In this document: positions 34,770 through 43,799 of the stretch, piece by piece
How the letters are laid out: each line of letters begins with the position of its first letter
How positions within the stretch are numbered: position 1 is the stretch's first letter
Source: Bradyrhizobium sp. ISRA464
Lineage (GTDB): Bacteria; Pseudomonadota; Alphaproteobacteria; Rhizobiales; Xanthobacteraceae
Direction: 5' to 3'
Length of the DNA: 64,000 bases
Assembly: GCF_029910095.1 (NCBI RefSeq)
Contig: NZ_CP094526.1
Coordinates: 2,914,001 to 2,978,000 of the forward strand
The notes under the pieces: generated by a model
Database searches by the model: none
Seen by the model: only the letters and a program-made list of their open reading frames with translations
Told to the model about the DNA's origin: nothing
Program-made: the position numbers and the translations under genes

Positions 34770-35420
34770 ACCCAACACCTCGGACAGTATGGATGAGCTT
34801 GCAATCAAAGGGATCGTCGACCTTGGCGCGAAGCCGGCGCATATGGACCTCCACCACATTCGAGCCGCTGTCGAAGTTGATGTCCCAAAACCTGCTCGGC
34901 AATCAGCGTCCGTGATACCACCTCGCCGGTGCGACGCGGCAGCAGAGACAACAGCTGGAATTCCTTCGGGGTCAGCTCGAGCGCGCGTCCAGCACGCATC
35001 ACGCGATGCCGGTGCAGGTCCAACTCGAGATCGGCGAGTCTCAAAACCGATGATTGTCGCGAGGGACCGCGACGCAAGATCGTCCTGACGCGCGCAAGCA
35101 GTTCGGCGAAAGCGAAAGGCTTTACCAGATAATCATCAGCCCCAAGCTCCAGCCCTTTGACGCGATCGGCCACTGCATCGCGCGCCGTCAGGAACAGAAC
35201 CGGCGTGCTAATCCTTTGCCCGCAGCTCGGTTATAATGCTCCAACCGTTCCGTACCGGCAACATCACGTCGAGAATGATCAAATCATACGACCCACTCTG
35301 CGCCAGGTGGGCGCCGTCCTCGCCACTATCGGCGAGATCGGCAACAAAGCCGTTCTCCTCCGGCCCGCGCTTGAGATAGGCGGCCGTCTTCGCTTCGTCC
35401 TCGACAATTAAGACCTTCAT
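34747..35420 (-). pseudogene. OmpR/CusR-type response regulator with two frameshifts
   Basis: Frame one: [19 protein letters not shown] with the phospho-acceptor Asp in LIILDVMLP, broken after ITELRAKD near 35208. Frame two: [40 protein letters not shown] and the start of the DNA-binding domain ([16 protein letters not shown]). This breaks near 34888. Frame three: [20 protein letters not shown] to [10 protein letters not shown], with a stop at 34747. Each piece matches heavy-metal response regulators, so the intact gene would be a CusR/CopR homologue of ~224 residues. Two independent frameshifts make sequencing error unlikely. Confidence 0.82.
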
Positions 35421-35733
35421 GGAACCGCGTTCGGACAACTAATTGTCGGCTCTCATCAGATTTTGCATCGCCTCGCGGCGCGGAAATGATCTCACCTCGT
35501 CTAGGCTTTGGCCACTTTGGTGATTAGTCCTGAGAGTAGCTAACGTAAAGTGCGGACCGCAACAAAAGGGCTCCTGCGTCTGGAGCGGCCCGGTATCCGG
35601 GCTTTATGGTTCCATGCCGGCGGCCGAAATTGCGAGGCAATTTTTGGTCGGCGGCCGACACTCGAATATGCACAACCGCCACAATTTGTGGTAAAGCATG
35701 CGGCGCCGAAAAGAATTACATCGGGAGGACGAT

Positions 35734-36627
35734 ATGCGGGTTAACTGCTCGAAAGTCCTTAACCTGCTGGCGGGAGCGGCGTTTTTCGTGTCCGCTGGCG
35801 CAATGGCAGCGGAGCCTCCTCCCAAGGAGATGAAGCTCTACGTGTTCTCCTCGGGAGCACTGACCCTCGACAAATCGATCATCCAGAACGGCGCCAGCGG
35901 AAAGGTCACGATTCCTGTTGCCTTCTTTCTGATCCGGCATCCCAAGGGCGACGTGCTGTTCGATACCGGCAACAACGACAAGATCATCACCGATCCCGAT
36001 TATTGGGGGCCTTTTGTCAAGGCGCTTGATCCGGGTCGCTCGCCCGACATCGCCATCGACGCCCAGCTGAGCAAGATCGGCGTCAAGCCCTCCGATATCA
36101 AATATGTCGTGCTCGGTCATTTCCATGTCGACCATGCCGGCAATGTCGGCAAGTTCCTGAACTCGACATTCGTATTCCAGCGCGACGAGATCAAGAATGC
36201 ATTCTGGCCGGCGCCGGGCTATGCCACGTTCTTCATCACCGCCGATTTTGCCATGTTGCGGAACGATGTGGGCGGCGGCTTGCCCAACAAGTACAAGACC
36301 ATCGCACTTGAAGGCGACCTCGACCTGTTCGGCGACAACAGCATCTACATTCATCGAACCGTGTCGCACACGCCGGGAAGCCAGATCATGGTCGTACGGC
36401 TGCCCAAGACCGGCACGGTGGTGCTCACCAGCGACGCCGTTTACCTCCAGGAGAATCTCGACAAGAACATCTTGCCGAGTGTCGGCAGCGTCTATAATCC
36501 CGCCGGCATGCTCGACGCCTATGCGTGGGTGCGGCGCATCCGCGACCTGGAAGGAGCCGACATCATCTACGCGCACGACCCTGACGTGTTCAAGGCGCAC
36601 AAACATTCGCCCGAATATTACGAGTGA
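35734..36627 (+). CDS. Exported metallo-beta-lactamase-fold hydrolase (AHL lactonase-like)
   Basis: 297 residues. A cleavable signal peptide (VLNLLAGAAFFVSAGAMA, cut before AEPPP) leads to an MBL fold. Zinc ligands are in VVLGHFHVDHAGNVG (HxHxDH), SHTPGSQ, TSDAVY and a last His in IIYAHDPD. The pattern and FLIRHPKGDVLFDTGNNDK resemble N-acyl-homoserine lactone lactonases of the AttM/AiiA branch, although these are usually cytoplasmic. The ATG at 35734 follows GGGAGGA; the longer frame from 35698 has no signal and no RBS. It is separated by 113 bp from the ABC operon, so may be independent. The substrate is inferred only from similarity. Confidence 0.82.
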   Translation: MRVNCSKVLNLLAGAAFFVSAGAMAAEPPPKEMKLYVFSSGALTLDKSIIQNGASGKVTIPVAFFLIRHPKGDVLFDTGNNDKIITDPDYWGPFVKALDPGRSPDIAIDAQLSKIGVKPSDIKYVVLGHFHVDHAGNVGKFLNSTFVFQRDEIKNAFWPAPGYATFFITADFAMLRNDVGGGLPNKYKTIALEGDLDLFGDNSIYIHRTVSHTPGSQIMVVRLPKTGTVVLTSDAVYLQENLDKNILPSVGSVYNPAGMLDAYAWVRRIRDLEGADIIYAHDPDVFKAHKHSPEYYE

Positions 36628-36740
36628 TCGAAGGGCCGGTGCGAGACTGTGAGCAGGTTGCAATCCCGGGCGCCGTGCCCGCGATGGAGTGAGGCAGCAG
36701 CGTCGGGCCAAGCGTCCGGCCGTAGGTTCCGTGAGTACTT

Positions 36741-37688
36741 ATGTCTCCCGCTGTGCTGGCGCAGCATGTAACCAAGTGGTACGGGCCGCGCTGCGCCGTA
36801 AGTGACGTTTCCTTTGCCATCGAACCCGGCGAGGTCGTCGGCCTGCTCGGCCCCAACGGCTCGGGTAAGAGCACGATCTTTCGCATGCTGACCGGCTATC
36901 TTGTGCCGACGTCGGGGCGCATCGAGGTCGCCGGCAATGACGTGGTTGCCGACTCCCTCGCCGTCCGCCGTGCGATCAGCTACGTGCCTGAGGATGCGCC
37001 GCTCTACGACCAGATGCGGGTCGGCGAATTTTTGCACTTCATGGCCAGCATCAAGGGTTTGCGCGGCGCTGCAGCGCGAAGCGCCGTGGACGCCGCCGCC
37101 GAGCGGCTCGATCTCACGCGCGTGATGAAGCTCCTGAACGGCAAGCTGTCGCGCGGCTACCGCCAGCGCGTCTCGTTCGCGCAAGCCCTGCTGGGCGACC
37201 CCGCAGTCCTGGTGCTGGACGAGCCGACCAGCGGGCTCGACCCGCATCAGGTGATCGCCGTTCGCAGTCTGGTTCAATCGCTTTCCGGACGCCACACCGT
37301 ATTGATCGCCTCGCACGTCCTGCCCGAGATCGAAAGGATCGCTTCGCGGGTGATGATCCTGCTCGACGGCAAGCTCTTGACCGCCGACGCGCTGAAGGAG
37401 CCGGCGGGAGGTCTGGTGCTGCGGCTTTCGACGGAGGCCTCCGAGGATACTGTTCGCGGCGTCGTCGCAGCCGTCAAAGGCGTGCATGGCATCGCCGTTG
37501 ATCCCGACGGCGGCGCGCCCTCGCGGCATTACCTGATAGAGGCGGACCAGCGTCCGTCGCTTGCCGCCGACATCGTGGCGGCGCTGGTGGCGGCCGGGAT
37601 CCAGGTTTCAGGACTGACCGAGCGTCGCCCGGGTCTCGAGCGCGTGTTCCTCGACCTGACGCGGAAACCGGCGAGGGTGGCTGCATGA
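36741..37688 (+). CDS. ABC transporter ATPase, GldA/NosF type
   Basis: 315 residues. It has Walker A (GLLGPNGSGKSTIF), signature (LSRGYRQRV) and Walker B (VLVLDEPTSGLDP). The C-terminal ~90 residues form a small accessory domain. LPEIERIASRVMIL and the short-form signature are typical of the GldA/CcmA-type exporters partnered by GldF-like permeases. First gene of a five-gene operon; its stop overlaps the permease ATG by 4 bp. Substrate unknown. Confidence 0.92.
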   Translation: MSPAVLAQHVTKWYGPRCAVSDVSFAIEPGEVVGLLGPNGSGKSTIFRMLTGYLVPTSGRIEVAGNDVVADSLAVRRAISYVPEDAPLYDQMRVGEFLHFMASIKGLRGAAARSAVDAAAERLDLTRVMKLLNGKLSRGYRQRVSFAQALLGDPAVLVLDEPTSGLDPHQVIAVRSLVQSLSGRHTVLIASHVLPEIERIASRVMILLDGKLLTADALKEPAGGLVLRLSTEASEDTVRGVVAAVKGVHGIAVDPDGGAPSRHYLIEADQRPSLAADIVAALVAAGIQVSGLTERRPGLERVFLDLTRKPARVAA

Positions 37689-38386
37689 GAAGCTTCGCGG
37701 TTTTGCTGCTCAAGGAGGAGAGGGCGCTGTTTTCCTCTCCCGTTGCCTATGTGGTGATGACCGTCTTCCTGCTGATCATGAGCTACAGCTTCACGCTGAC
37801 CCTGTTCCTCAGCCATCAGCCCAGCATGGTGCATCTCTTCTTCCAGATGTTCGTGCTGTTCATGCTGACCGCGCCGCTGATCACCATGCGGCTGTTGGCC
37901 GAGGAGCGAAAGCTGCGCACGCTGGAGGTGTTGCTCACGTCGCCGGTCTCCGAGGTTTCGATCGTGCTTGCGAAATTCGTCGCCAGCATGAGCCTGATTG
38001 TCGTCATGCTGCTGCTATCGGGCTCCTATGCAGCTACGCTCGCGTTTTTCGGCGACCCCGATTTTGGCCCGATCTATAGCGGCTATGTCGGCCTGCTGCT
38101 GTTCGGCTCGACGCTGGTCGGCACGGGGCTCTTGGCGTCGGCGCTCTCCACCAATCAGGTGATCGCCGCGTTGATCTCGCTCAGCGTGTTCCTGCTGCTG
38201 TGGATCATCGACAATTTCGGCTGGCTGTTGCCGAGCCCGGCCGACGCGCTGGTGGTGAATCTTTCGCTGTCGGTGCATTTTCGGCCATTTGCGGTCGGCT
38301 CGATCTACCTGTCCGACGTCGGCTTCTTCGTCAGCGCCGCGTTGCTGACGCTGCTTTTGACCGTGCGAGCGCTCGCGCGACGGTGA
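37685..38386 (+). CDS. ABC transporter permease, GldF type
   Basis: 233 residues with six hydrophobic helices. The opening LKEERALFSSPVAYVVMTVF, and MRLLAEERKLRTLEVLLTSP after the second helix, are hallmarks of GldF/ABC-2 permeases. It pairs with the preceding ATPase (ATGA overlap) and the GldG-like protein 12 bp downstream. In Flavobacterium the GldA-GldF-GldG set supports gliding and type IX secretion, but this organism group does not glide, so another cargo or role must be assumed. Confidence 0.9.
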   Translation: MRSFAVLLLKEERALFSSPVAYVVMTVFLLIMSYSFTLTLFLSHQPSMVHLFFQMFVLFMLTAPLITMRLLAEERKLRTLEVLLTSPVSEVSIVLAKFVASMSLIVVMLLLSGSYAATLAFFGDPDFGPIYSGYVGLLLFGSTLVGTGLLASALSTNQVIAALISLSVFLLLWIIDNFGWLLPSPADALVVNLSLSVHFRPFAVGSIYLSDVGFFVSAALLTLLLTVRALARR

Positions 38387-38398
38387 GGGGAGGAAGGG

Positions 38399-40012
38399 AT
38401 GTCCCGCTTCGCCCGACCTGATGTCGTTATCGCCGCGATCGTCGCTGCCGCGGTCGTTATCGGCATCATCGGTTTCGCCGGCTTTAGCGATGAGATCTCG
38501 AACAGTCTTTTGTTCGTGGCCTGGTCGCTCACGCTGCTGGCGCTGTTCATGTTGGCGATCCGCCTGCCGCTGCGCGGTGGTGGATCGCGTGTGTCGGCCT
38601 GGGCGACAAACGCGCTTGTCGCTTCCGCCGCGATCGCCGTCGTGGTTGCCGCCAATGTGGCGCTATATCGCCACGACGTGCATTTCGACGTGACCCGCGA
38701 GGGACGGAACACGCCTCCGCGGCAGCTCACGGACGTCATCGATCGGCTACGCGTGCCGCTCTCTCTGACTTACTTCTATAATGCGGGCGACCCGAATGCC
38801 CTCGTCGTCAGGGATCTGGTCGCCGTCGCGGCGCGGAACCATCCGCTCTTTTCATTCCGCGCCATCGATCTCGACAAGGAGCCGGGGCTTGCGCGCGATG
38901 CCGGCGTGCATTCCTACAACTCGGCGGTGCTGCAGGCGGGCGACCGCAGGGTGATCGTCGAAAACGCCATCGATGCCGCCCGCCTGGGTTATGCTGCACT
39001 GCGCGTGCTTCGGGAGCGCGCCGAGACAATCTGTTTCGTGACCGGGCACGGCGAAACATTTCGCCCGACGCAGGCGCATTTTCACTACAGTCACGTCGAA
39101 ACGTTGAGGGGCCACGATATACCTGGCGCCGGCGATGTGCTCGTTGCCAAGCCGGAGCAGCTTGATCGTCTCCAGCTCGCGCTGAATGAGATTGGCTTGG
39201 ACATGCGCGCCATAGTCACGGTGGAAACGGCCTCGATTCCCTCCGATTGCGCCGTTGTCGCCGAGATTGGCCCACGCACGGCGTTCACGCCGGGGGAAGC
39301 AGAGCTGCTGGCGAATTCTCTGAAGGGCGGCGGTCGATTGCTGTTGTTGATCGATCCGCTGTTTCCCGTGGATTCCAATTTGCAGAGCCGCCTGCTCGGC
39401 CAGGTCGGACTCTCGACGGAGCCGGCGATCGTCATCGATCCCTTAAATCATTTCCGCACCGATCCTGACAAGATCGCGGTTCCCTATTATCCGCCGCACC
39501 CGATCACCGAACATCTCGCGCTCACGGTCTTTCCGCAGGCAAGGCCGATCCACCTCGTCAAGCCACCGGCCGCGGTGACTGCCAGAGTGCTTGCCGCCAG
39601 CAGCCAGGACAGCTACCTGCGACCGCCCTCGGCGGCCGGCGGGATGGTGACCGCAGCGGCCGGACAAGCTCCATCCGGTGTCGGCCGCGGCGCGCAGGCG
39701 CTTGCTGTTGCGCTCGAAGGAGTCTGGCCGGGAGCCCCGCCCGACAAGCGCTTTCGCCTGGTCGTCGCCGGCACCAGCAAATTCGCGACCAACGAATATT
39801 TTCCGTATGTCTCCAACGGCGGGCTGTCGGTCGCGATGGTGCGCTGGCTTGCCGATGACGATGCGGGGCCGAACATCGCGCCGCAGACCTATACCCTGCC
39901 GGAAATCGTGCTCACCAGCCGACAAATGCGCGATACCTTCATCGCGCTGGAGGTGCTGCTGCCGCTGACCACGCTCTTCTGCGGAGTCTTTATGTGGTGG
40001 AGGCGCCGTTGA
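38399..40012 (+). CDS. GldG-like ABC transporter auxiliary protein
   Basis: 537 residues. Three N-terminal hydrophobic segments are followed by a large extracytoplasmic domain and a C-terminal membrane helix ending MWWRRR. FDVTREGRNTPPRQLTDVID, then LRVPLSLTYFYNAGDPN and the KGGGRLLLLIDPLF segment, match the ABC_transp_aux (GldG/intraflagellar transport IFT52-like) domain. GGGGAGGAAGGG precedes the ATG. The stop overlaps the next start (TTGA). Confidence 0.85.
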   Translation: MSRFARPDVVIAAIVAAAVVIGIIGFAGFSDEISNSLLFVAWSLTLLALFMLAIRLPLRGGGSRVSAWATNALVASAAIAVVVAANVALYRHDVHFDVTREGRNTPPRQLTDVIDRLRVPLSLTYFYNAGDPNALVVRDLVAVAARNHPLFSFRAIDLDKEPGLARDAGVHSYNSAVLQAGDRRVIVENAIDAARLGYAALRVLRERAETICFVTGHGETFRPTQAHFHYSHVETLRGHDIPGAGDVLVAKPEQLDRLQLALNEIGLDMRAIVTVETASIPSDCAVVAEIGPRTAFTPGEAELLANSLKGGGRLLLLIDPLFPVDSNLQSRLLGQVGLSTEPAIVIDPLNHFRTDPDKIAVPYYPPHPITEHLALTVFPQARPIHLVKPPAAVTARVLAASSQDSYLRPPSAAGGMVTAAAGQAPSGVGRGAQALAVALEGVWPGAPPDKRFRLVVAGTSKFATNEYFPYVSNGGLSVAMVRWLADDDAGPNIAPQTYTLPEIVLTSRQMRDTFIALEVLLPLTTLFCGVFMWWRRR

Positions 40013-41073
40013 CGAGGCTGGCCGCCAGGCGCGATGCTGCGCGATGGCAGATACTGCTCGCGAGCGCACTTGCAGTGGCGCTTCTCGCCGCGCTCGTGGC
40101 CACCGGGCGCTGGCCCGAGCTGCGCGGTAAAGTGTCGTTCGCGCCCAAGGGCCTCGTTAGCATTGCGCCCGCCGAAATCGGCCGGGTCGAAATCCGCGCA
40201 GGCAGTGACAGCGTCGCGTTTCATCGCCAGTCAGGCCGGTGGTCGCTCGCGGGACGGGAGGGTGCTGTTCCGGCCGAGCTTGCGTCGCATCTCGACACGG
40301 CGCTCAGATTCGCGAATGTCAGCGAACCGGTGCGGGAGATCCCGGCGGCCGAGCTTACGGCCGAGAGCTTTGCTGAATTCGGGCTCGATCCTCCAGCCAG
40401 TGTCGCGGTGCTCGAGACCCAGGCTGGCGGCGTCGCGGCGACGGTGAACTTCGGCAGCCTCAATCCGGCCGGCACGTCGCACTATGTCAGGCTGGGCGGT
40501 GCTCCAACTGTGTATCTGATGTCCCGCCATGTGGGAGCCGAATGGCGGGTGGTGTTCGACATGGCGCACCGGCTGCAGGAGCAGGCCGGAGCTTCCGCGG
40601 CAGGCCGCGGACCGAGCCTGCTGCTTCCGGTTTCGCTGGCGCAGGTGTGGGCCATCGAGATCGCGTTTGCGGGAAAGCTCACCCGTTTCGAACGCGACGC
40701 TGCTGGGAATTGGTTCAGGCATGTCGGCCAGCACACTCACACCGGCGGCAGCAATGTTCACGTCGCCGATCCCGCACAGGCGCGGCTCATCGATACTGCG
40801 TTCCGCGCCTTCGATGCTGCCGCGATCGAAAGGCGTATCGGGCCCGGCGATGCTGGGCGCCTGGCTCAATATGGCCTCGCCTTGCCGAGCCTGATCGTGT
40901 TGCTCTACGCGCGCGACAACTCGACAGCGTTGGCACGGCTTGAAATCGGCGCGGCGGCCGACAGCCTTGATCGCTATGCCCGGCTCGCGCCGGATGGTGC
41001 GGTCGTAACGGTTGCGGAGTTCGAGATCAGGCGCCTAACCGAGCTCCTCAAGGCTGTGGGAGCAGGGTCATGA
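40009..41073 (+). CDS. DUF4340 protein
   Basis: 354 residues from a TTG at 40009 that overlaps the gldG-like stop (TTGA) and lies 6 nt after GGAGG; GTG codons at 39994 and 39997 are possible alternatives. A single N-terminal helix (ILLASALAVALLAALVATG) anchors a beta-rich exported domain (ISIAP-type repeats, FAPKGLVSIAPAEIGRVEIR; later LVQY-like ARLAQYGLALPSLIVLLYAR). DUF4340 proteins regularly follow GldG-like proteins, and presumably form part of the same envelope complex. Confidence 0.82.
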   Translation: MTRLAARRDAARWQILLASALAVALLAALVATGRWPELRGKVSFAPKGLVSIAPAEIGRVEIRAGSDSVAFHRQSGRWSLAGREGAVPAELASHLDTALRFANVSEPVREIPAAELTAESFAEFGLDPPASVAVLETQAGGVAATVNFGSLNPAGTSHYVRLGGAPTVYLMSRHVGAEWRVVFDMAHRLQEQAGASAAGRGPSLLLPVSLAQVWAIEIAFAGKLTRFERDAAGNWFRHVGQHTHTGGSNVHVADPAQARLIDTAFRAFDAAAIERRIGPGDAGRLAQYGLALPSLIVLLYARDNSTALARLEIGAAADSLDRYARLAPDGAVVTVAEFEIRRLTELLKAVGAGS

Positions 41074-42161
41074 GGTTTGCCCGCGCGGTTCTGCTCGCCG
41101 GGTTCATGCTCGGCAGCGCTGCGTCCGCGCAGGCTCATCAGGTCAATTTGTCGACGGCGCGCGTCAAGATCGGCGGAGACCGTAGCGTCGCTGTCGAGGT
41201 GGCTCTCAAGGGCAGTGACGCCGACCGCCTTGCAGGCACAAGCATTTTCGATGAAAAGCGCAACACGGTCGACCCGGTCCTGGTCGCGGCATCAGCGGCA
41301 CCGATTATCGCCTATATAAACGCACACATTGCCGTGACCGGTCTCGACGGCACGCCATGCGTTGCGGGCGCCGCTGTGCTCGCGCCCGACGGCGACGGCG
41401 TGGTTTTCCGCGACACCTTCTCCTGCCGCAACGTCAAAGGCGACATCGTTTACCGGTCCACGGTTCTGACTGCGACAGACGCCGGCGCCCGCCAAGTCGT
41501 GTTGATCGGCGAGGGAGCCAACGCGCCGCAAGCGCTGCTCGACGCCGGCAACACGACCGTGACACTGTTTGCGCCCCCGCCGTCGCTGCTCTCGACAATG
41601 CGGCGCTATCTCGTCACCGGCATCGAGCACATCTTCTTGGGTTACGACCACATCGCTTTCCTGGTCGGCGTCGTGTTGTGGGCGCGACGGCTCATTCCGG
41701 TGATCAAGATCGTGACCGCGTTCACGATTGCCCATTCGATCACGCTCTCGCTCGCCGCGCTGAATATCGTTGTCGTTCCTACCATCATCGTCGAGCCGGC
41801 GATTGCCGCCTCGATTGTGTTCGTTGCGATGGAAAACTTCTTCTCGCGGGATATCGATCGCCGCTGGCGAATTACCTTCGCGTTCGGACTGGTTCACGGC
41901 TTCGGCTTCGCCGGCGCCCTTCGCGACGTCGGCTTGCCGCAGAACGCCGTGGTTCCCGCGCTTGCCGCCTTCAATATCGGGGTGGAGATCGGGCAGGTGG
42001 CCATCGTCTCGATCGTGATTCCGGTGCTGATCGCCCTCGACCGGCTCACGGCAGTTGACCCCGCCAAACCCTTGCGAGCCACGCCGCTGGTCTACACGAT
42101 TTCCGCCCTCATCAGCCTGCTCGGCAGCTATTGGCTCCTCACACGTATTCTCAATGCGTAG
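41070..42161 (+). CDS. HupE/UreJ-type membrane protein with exported N-terminal domain
   Basis: 363 residues. A signal peptide (AVLLAGFMLGSAASAQA, cut before HQVN) is followed by a ~150-residue extracytoplasmic domain and six membrane helices. The membrane half is HupE/UreJ-like with His-rich motifs GIEHIFLGYDHIAFL, AHS in FTIAHSITLS, and FGLVHGFGFAGAL. HupE and UreJ are linked to nickel or metal handling, but this longer HupE_UreJ_2 form has no assigned substrate. Its ATG overlaps the DUF4340 stop by 4 bp, so it is an integral part of the Gld-type operon. Confidence 0.85.
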   Translation: MRFARAVLLAGFMLGSAASAQAHQVNLSTARVKIGGDRSVAVEVALKGSDADRLAGTSIFDEKRNTVDPVLVAASAAPIIAYINAHIAVTGLDGTPCVAGAAVLAPDGDGVVFRDTFSCRNVKGDIVYRSTVLTATDAGARQVVLIGEGANAPQALLDAGNTTVTLFAPPPSLLSTMRRYLVTGIEHIFLGYDHIAFLVGVVLWARRLIPVIKIVTAFTIAHSITLSLAALNIVVVPTIIVEPAIAASIVFVAMENFFSRDIDRRWRITFAFGLVHGFGFAGALRDVGLPQNAVVPALAAFNIGVEIGQVAIVSIVIPVLIALDRLTAVDPAKPLRATPLVYTISALISLLGSYWLLTRILNA

Positions 42162-42225
42162 CGGGACGGAAGCTTGCGCGGAATTCGGCGGAGAAGGAAA
42201 CGCCCAAAAACTGAGCGAGGCAGTG

Positions 42226-42945
42226 ATGACGAGGCGAATCTTGTGCTTTGGCGATTCCCTCACCTGGGGATGGATCGCCGTTCCGGAGGGAGCGCCAACG
42301 ACGCGGTTTTCCTTATCCCGAGCGTGGACGGGAGTCATGGCCTTAAAACTTGGGCCCGACTACGAAATCGTCGAGGAAGCCCTGAACGCGCGCACGACAT
42401 CGATCGATGATCCGGTCGATCCGCGCCTGAACGGATCGGCCTATTTGCCTGTCGCGCTGGCAAGTCACTTTCCGTTGGACCTCGTCATTATCATGCTGGG
42501 GACGAACGATACCAAGAGTTACTACCGTCGCACGTCCTATGAAATCGCCGTTGGCATGTCGAAACTGGTCTGCCAGGTCCTCACGTCGGCCGGCGGTCTG
42601 GGCACAGTCTATCCCGCACCCAGGGTGCTCGTCGTGGCGCCGCCTCCACTTGGTCCTCTGACCGATCCCTGGCTTCAGGAAATGTTTGACTGCGCGCGCG
42701 AAAAGATGTTGGAGCTCGCAAAGCAGTACAGGGCGCTTGCCGGTTTCATGAAGGGCCGGACCCGGAAGTGGCAGGCCGCAACAATCTGTCCACTTTTTCT
42801 CCCGGGGCCAATGCAAGCTCAGTGTAGACCAACACGGGACAGTAGTCGGGGTGACGCCAGCCGACGTAGACGCGGACCTGGCAATTGGCAGTTCGGGGCC
42901 AAAGCCTGGCATCCGCTAGAGCGGACGCCGTCAAGGCTTATCTAA
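42226..42945 (+). pseudogene. SGNH-hydrolase (esterase) truncated and fused to foreign sequence
   Basis: Block I (RRILCFGDSLTWGW) with the catalytic Ser and block III (IIMLGTNDTKSYY) are intact, and homology runs to about 42750 (MLELAKQYRALAGFMK). The final block with the catalytic Asp-x-x-His is missing. Instead the frame enters basic, low-complexity sequence that, on the opposite strand, reads like another gene fragment (NCQVRVYVGWRHPDYCPVLV). So the 3' end was lost by rearrangement and the enzyme is probably inactive. The ATG at 42226 follows GAGG. It lies 64 bp after the Gld-type operon. Confidence 0.75.
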
Positions 42946-43351
42946 ACAGATGCGCTACGATACGCTGCATCGCCGAACCCACAGAAACACACGCTTCAGT
43001 ATGGGCCGCCGCTTTTTGGGCCATCATGGTCTCCCAGGGACATGACTACTGAGGACCGTTCGTGACTGGCCCATTTGCGGAGCACTTCTGGTACACGTTG
43101 AGAGTCCTGAACTCAGAACCGATGGAAATACGATTCAAATCTTCTGAGCGAAGGATCAAATTCGAAGATGTGGGTTGGGTCTGTCCTTGCCCGACGCACC
43201 GCAAACGAGCAGAATAAGTTGGTCTTTTTGTGCCGGGCGTTTCGCTCACATTTATAACGCTGCATGAAGTCTGCGAGCTTGTGTAGGATTTGCCTGACAG
43301 AGTGGTGATCGATTGATCTGCCGCGTGGGCACAGGCATCGGCGTTTAGCGC
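42946..43351. other. Gene-poor stretch after the truncated esterase
   Basis: More AT-rich than the surroundings; short frames on both strands lack ribosome sites, conserved motifs or coding bias. Looks like rearrangement debris. No repeat or RNA gene was recognised. Confidence 0.35.
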
Positions 43352-43489
43352 CTATGCGCCCCAGAAAGACTTCGGAATCTCCGCGAGCCGTTTCACATCG
43401 GCGATAGCCGGGCGTGATCTGATCAACATCGTGGCGGACACATCGACAATAAGCGCGATGATTATGCCGGTGGCGTATTTCATGCGCAT
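43352..43489 (-). CDS. 45-residue putative membrane peptide
   Basis: Starts MRMKYATGIIIALIVDVSAT with a single hydrophobic N-terminal helix, followed by RSRPAIADVKRLAEIPKSFW. This looks like a signal anchor plus a short amphipathic tail, ending GA. AAGGGGCGAG lies 5 nt before the ATG at 43489, a strong Shine-Dalgarno. A FixK-type box lies 109 bp upstream. Between them is another possible 25-codon frame (MARRMHLRAESENAIFVNNV onward), which may be a leader peptide or non-coding. Not a family I recognise; coding status rests on the RBS and hydrophobic pattern. Confidence 0.45.
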   Translation of the reverse strand: MRMKYATGIIIALIVDVSATMLIRSRPAIADVKRLAEIPKSFWGA

Positions 43490-43597
43490 GGCAACTCGCC
43501 CCTTGCTATCCTAGTTATTCGTCGCGGTCACGTTGTTCACGAAAATCGCGTTTTCCGACTCCGCCCGCAAGTGCATCCGGCGCGCCATCTGCAAGCA

Positions 43598-43611
43598 TTG
43601 ACCTAGGTCAA
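43598..43611. promoter_or_regulatory. FixK/FNR-type box
   Basis: TTGACCTAGGTCAA is a perfect 14-bp palindrome. It matches the FixK2 consensus TTG(A/C)-N6-(T/G)CAA. Being symmetric it could serve either strand; the only candidate gene nearby is the small membrane peptide on the minus strand. It suggests low-oxygen control. Confidence 0.6.
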
Positions 43612-43799
43612 ACGCGCCAAACGGTCGCAGGCCTCTCGTGCCTGCGCGGCAATCGCGCGGCGCGGCGCATTCTGCTCTAGATCTTGGGAGCTCTAACAGC
43701 CCCCAAATCCATGGCACTCGCGCGCAGAACCATCTCTCGCGATAACGGAAAATCGAAGGCGCGCTTTGCGCCGCCCTTGGGCTTCGGAATGTGTGAACT

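Noticed and set aside
42746..42934. Minus-strand 62-codon frame after the esterase
   Set aside because: Looks like a fragment of another gene, but it has no start context and I cannot name a family; mentioned only within the esterase entry.
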